Assembly: GCA_030429975.1 (NCBI GenBank) | Contig: JAUIGB010000001.1 | Location: forward strand, 108,190-172,189 | DNA: 64,000 nucleotides | Origin: a bacterium | GTDB taxonomy: Bacteria; Patescibacteriota; Saccharimonadia; Saccharimonadales; Saccharimonadaceae | Direction: 5' to 3' | Shown here: positions 60,995-64,000 of the stretch, in pieces | Layout of the letters: each line of letters starts with the position of its first letter | Numbering within the stretch: the stretch's first letter is position 1 | Made by a program: the position numbers and the translations under genes | Notes under the pieces: model-generated | The model's database searches: none | What the model was told of the DNA's origin: nothing | The model's input: only the letters and a program-made list of their open reading frames with translations

Positions 60995-62614
60995 ATGGAA
61001 GAAAACGAAGGAATAATATATAAAATCATAAAGTGGACACTCGACCACGTGAAATTGGTTATTTTTCTCGGATTTATTCTTGCACTGATTTTGTTTTGCC
61101 TCCACTTATTTAATTCTTACGCACTGGTCTTTATAGATACCGACGCCGATTTTGAAACAGAGAATGTCGCCGTATACATAGGATCAGACTCCACGGATGA
61201 CACGCTGGAAAAAGCCGGCGTGACAGGAAGTATGCTAATATTACCACGCAGCACAAAGAGTGTTGTCGTTTCCGGCGGAGAAAACATCAAAACTCGTGTC
61301 AATTTAGAAATACCTTGGTATGGCGTCGTGGACAAAAAAGTTTCGTTGTACAAAGACAAAAACGCCGAAAAGGTAGCATACAAGAGCACGACTGCGACCA
61401 TTTGCGCGCTGTACAGGCCAAGCTCCGATAGGTTAGCCTACTACAATTGCCGAGACACCAATGCAGGATTGTTCGAATATGAAACACCGACCTCAAACCC
61501 TTGGTTTTTAAATAAGGTAAGCCCTATATATTACCCCCTCAATCAACCAAGACCTGGAAGCTACTTAGGTGTACTATTTTCGTCACCCGCGCAAATAGTA
61601 GGAATAAATGAAAAAAATAAGTTAACATACTTCAACGCACCTCCTCTGGATATTCCCAATACACATGAGCCCAAAGAGGGGGAGTTTGCAGATCATCATA
61701 ATGTAGATACCGTGGCAGTGCGTATATATTCAGATACTAATGACACAAGCAATGATAAATTCGCTGTCGTCGAGTCGGTTAGCGGCAAAATCTTCATTGG
61801 AACACCTACTGGTGGAAAAAGTGTTGACTATCACTCCATTGAAGCGCCCGATAATTATCGAAACCTGTACAATCAAACCCTATGTTCAATTAACGAGAAC
61901 TACGCATATTGTTACCGTGGTCCGGCAGTAATAGGAGACACGTCGCCGGATTTCAACTTTAGCGAGGTTACTCAATCGCAACTAGTCGTACATTCATTCG
62001 CAAACAATACTACGGAGATTTACAAATTTTCCGACAATCTATTTACCCTCACTGATATACACGCGACGGACAAAGGGGAATTATATGGCTATAAGTTCGG
62101 TCAACTGTATCATTTCAAGAAATCGGGAGATACCTACAAACCCGTGGAGGTATCGAACAATGTTAGTTCTGTCGCGGCTAGCGACAAACTCTATTACGTA
62201 AATAACGATAGCGTATATGCGATAGACCCCGATGACAATTCAGTTGCCCATCAGGTTTTTTATTCATCTAACGTGGTGCCTAAGGCTCTATATCCCGTTG
62301 ACGGAAATGTCTTTATTATCGGTACCACTCCTTTCGACTCCAGTACCACCTATGCCTATAGACTATTAAACCAAGATAACAATGGCGAAATTCGCCCCAT
62401 AGACAGATTTCCTTTTGATACCAAAAAGACCAGCGACATAATAAACAACGACTTGGTCGGAAATAGGGTTTACGTGGCACTGGCAACGCCATTAGTTCGA
62501 GTATCTGGCGGAAAAAACATAGATATAGAAAAATACAAACAGATAAAATCACAGGCAGAAGAATACGTTCAGAGCAGAAACGTCTCGGGCCTTACTGTAC
62601 AATACAGCAACTAG
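60995..62614 (+). CDS. anchored beta-propeller-like protein of the secretion operon
   Basis: 539 residues, no named family. One transmembrane helix at ~16-42 (VKLVIFLGFILALILFCLHLF) puts the rest outside. From ~130 on, repeated short beta motifs (GELYGYKFGQLYHFKK, KLYYVNNDSVYAIDPDDNS, NVFIIGTTPF, GNRVYVALATPLV) suggest a propeller. It follows the hydrolase by 15 bases and ends the operon, converging with recF (four-base overlap). A scaffold or receptor-binding role is possible. Confidence 0.75.
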   Translation: MEENEGIIYKIIKWTLDHVKLVIFLGFILALILFCLHLFNSYALVFIDTDADFETENVAVYIGSDSTDDTLEKAGVTGSMLILPRSTKSVVVSGGENIKTRVNLEIPWYGVVDKKVSLYKDKNAEKVAYKSTTATICALYRPSSDRLAYYNCRDTNAGLFEYETPTSNPWFLNKVSPIYYPLNQPRPGSYLGVLFSSPAQIVGINEKNKLTYFNAPPLDIPNTHEPKEGEFADHHNVDTVAVRIYSDTNDTSNDKFAVVESVSGKIFIGTPTGGKSVDYHSIEAPDNYRNLYNQTLCSINENYAYCYRGPAVIGDTSPDFNFSEVTQSQLVVHSFANNTTEIYKFSDNLFTLTDIHATDKGELYGYKFGQLYHFKKSGDTYKPVEVSNNVSSVAASDKLYYVNNDSVYAIDPDDNSVAHQVFYSSNVVPKALYPVDGNVFIIGTTPFDSSTTYAYRLLNQDNNGEIRPIDRFPFDTKKTSDIINNDLVGNRVYVALATPLVRVSGGKNIDIEKYKQIKSQAEEYVQSRNVSGLTVQYSN

Positions 62615-63648
62615 AGCTTTATTATCTTCGCGCCCTTTAGCTTATTTGGTACGGCGACACTAGTCATAACTATTTGGTTCTTATGGAAATTCGAAACTAG
62701 TTGCGTTTGCCTAGCTTCATCCAGTTCGCTAAATACATCGTCCAATAAAACTATAGGTTTTTGGTTAATGGCGATTTCTATCATGGCGACTTCTATAAAC
62801 TTCAAAGCCAGAACAATAGTTCTTGTCTCGCCACGTGAGGCAGACGTCTCTGCTAATTTATTGTTAAAATAAACTTCTATATCGTGTCTGTGCGGCCCCA
62901 CGCTAGTACTCCCGATTATTAGATCTTTTTGAATATTAGCCTCTAGCTCCGCGAGTAGTCTTTGCTCAACGTTACCGCTAGTAGGGTACGGGTAATTAAG
63001 CTTAACGCTATCTTTGGTTTTCGCGATTTTATTATATACAGTCTCTATTGATTGGTTTATCTTATCGACGATATCTTTTCTGGCCGATATTATTTGTGAT
63101 CCGTATTTTGCCAGACTTACATTCCATGCAAATAATCGATTCGTGTCCGTACCTTTTTCTTTCAGCAAAGCATTTCTTTGTTTTAGTATCTTTTCATATC
63201 TATTCACTATCGTTTGATATTCTGGATTTGTCTGCGTCACTAACAGATCAAAAAACCTTCGTCGCCGGGAAGGAGAGCCGTGCAATAATCTCAAATCATC
63301 AGGTTCGAATAGCACTACCGGATACTTGGATGTTTTTGGCAGACGAGCAAACTTTTTTTCATCCAACTCAAAGATTTTTGATTTGTATTGATCGCCTGGC
63401 TGATATTTTACGGTTCTTTCTTCGTCGTCCAATCCTAGGTCTATGCGATACCATGATTTGTTATGTCGCAACATCTCTTTATCTGTGCCCTTGAAAGACT
63501 TTCCGCGCAGGCCAACATACAAAGATTCTAATAAGGTAGTTTTTCCGCTACCATTTTTGCCTGTTATGACAGTCGTACCGTCAGAAAAAACACCGTTAAA
63601 ATCATCGTGCGAACGAACGTTTTTTACATTTATTGATTTGACAATCAT
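62611..63648 (-). CDS. recF: DNA replication and repair protein RecF
   Basis: This SMC-like ATPase loads RecA at gapped DNA. Walker A is GKNGSGKTTLLESLYVG (~residue 33), the signature region is TSASRGETRTIVLALKF, and Walker B is PIVLLDDVFSELDEARQ. 345 residues, slightly shorter than the usual ~360. dnaN lies just upstream (22 bases), the standard dnaA-dnaN-recF order of an origin region, transcribed leftward. Confidence 0.95.
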   Translation of the reverse strand: MIVKSINVKNVRSHDDFNGVFSDGTTVITGKNGSGKTTLLESLYVGLRGKSFKGTDKEMLRHNKSWYRIDLGLDDEERTVKYQPGDQYKSKIFELDEKKFARLPKTSKYPVVLFEPDDLRLLHGSPSRRRRFFDLLVTQTNPEYQTIVNRYEKILKQRNALLKEKGTDTNRLFAWNVSLAKYGSQIISARKDIVDKINQSIETVYNKIAKTKDSVKLNYPYPTSGNVEQRLLAELEANIQKDLIIGSTSVGPHRHDIEVYFNNKLAETSASRGETRTIVLALKFIEVAMIEIAINQKPIVLLDDVFSELDEARQTQLVSNFHKNQIVMTSVAVPNKLKGAKIIKL

Positions 63649-63669
63649 GACACCAACTAAACTAGTCGA

Positions 63670-64000
63670 TTAGCTTTTCAATGGCATTATGACGTGCAGA
63701 TAGTCACTATCTTTTTTATTACCCGCAAGCACGCATGGAGATAACTTGCCGCTAAACCTAAATACTACCTCGTCGCTATCGACCACGTTCAGTGATTCTA
63801 TCAAATATCGGGAATTCAACGTAACCTCACCATCTGCGCTGACCTTTGCCGGAGTTTCAGATGTATTCTCGCCCAATTCGGTAGCTACGGAATGTAATGA
63901 CAGCTTATCTTTAGACGAGTTGGCCGTAATAGTAACACTTCCGCCAGACTCACGAGCAAACAATCCCGCCACCTTTGTTATCTGCGCAAAATCAGAACAC
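63670..64000 (-). CDS. dnaN: DNA polymerase III beta clamp, C-terminal part (cut by window edge)
   Basis: The last ~110 codons of the sliding clamp, open to the right edge. The frame continues upstream of the track's GTG as CSDFAQITKVAGLFARESGG, so that GTG is internal. Domain III features are SVTITANSSKDKLSLHS, ITLNSRYLIESLNV-like LNSRYLIESLNVVDSDEVVF and the C-terminal LHVIMPLKS. It encircles DNA behind the polymerase. Confidence 0.93.
   Translation of the reverse strand, partial: CSDFAQITKVAGLFARESGGSVTITANSSKDKLSLHSVATELGENTSETPAKVSADGEVTLNSRYLIESLNVVDSDEVVFRFSGKLSPCVLAGNKKDSDYLHVIMPLKS

Noticed and set aside
53763-62614. A complete conjugative element
   Set aside because: PrgI, VirB4 and VirB6-like genes are present but no relaxase, VirD4 coupling protein or oriT-like site could be identified in the window.
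1-64000. Insertion sequences, transposases or prophage blocks
   Set aside because: No transposase, integrase or terminal inverted repeats were recognised; the phage-tail-lysozyme domain occurs within the secretion operon and is not accompanied by phage structural genes.

Overview
The window looks like chromosomal DNA of a Patescibacteria (CPR) bacterium, most likely a Candidatus Saccharibacteria (TM7) relative. This is inferred from gene content and not from a marker-gene match. The supporting features are a monoderm-type envelope gene set (two FemAB-like ligases, a MurE-like ligase, an LPQTG surface protein), a type IV secretion-like locus with PrgI, split VirB4, VirB6-like and many VirB2-like proteins, and a large share of unrecognised short genes. 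TGA is used as an ordinary stop, so there is no sign of UGA recoding. A partial dnaN and recF run leftward at the right edge, so the replication origin probably lies just beyond position 64000.

Left part (1-33 kb) is mostly housekeeping and envelope genes: a MacB-like ABC exporter; phosphoglucose/phosphomannose isomerase; a surface-protein operon (a 778-residue proline-rich membrane protein plus an LPQTG protein); groES-groEL behind a clear CIRCE operator; a PD-(D/E)XK-like protein; a stand-alone, catalytically degenerate phosphohexomutase domain; two FemAB proteins; an operon of murE, an anchored protein and an orphan sensor histidine kinase; tsaC and tsaD with an unknown gene between them; valS; HIT and GNAT proteins; four tRNAs (Ser-CGA, Arg-GCG, Ser-GCT, Ser-TGA); an S51 peptidase; an Ldh2-type dehydrogenase; comF and hsp20.

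Right part (33-62.6 kb) is dominated by a type IV secretion-like system. A leftward array of seven small two-helix VirB2-like proteins is followed by two rightward blocks. Each block carries a polytopic VirB6-like protein and a large membrane-anchored partner; the two VirB6-like proteins are paralogous, and so are the two partners. The second block also has PrgI, a separate VirB4 N-terminal-like protein, the VirB4 ATPase, a partner fused to an amidase, a phage-tail-lysozyme/M15-like hydrolase, and a propeller-like membrane protein. Interspersed are a cysteine-rich alpha/beta hydrolase, an M16-like protein, a lipoprotein and a PaaX/Cas2-like regulator flanked by identical GTCCGGCCGGAC palindromes. 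No relaxase or VirD4 coupling protein is seen in this window, so a secretion, pilus or host-contact role is as plausible as conjugation.

A window-wide signal is that many genes have a -10 hexamer exactly six bases before the start codon, which predicts leaderless mRNAs. Genes inside operons, and several single genes, instead carry ordinary Shine-Dalgarno sequences. For several genes this pattern was used to choose the start codon.
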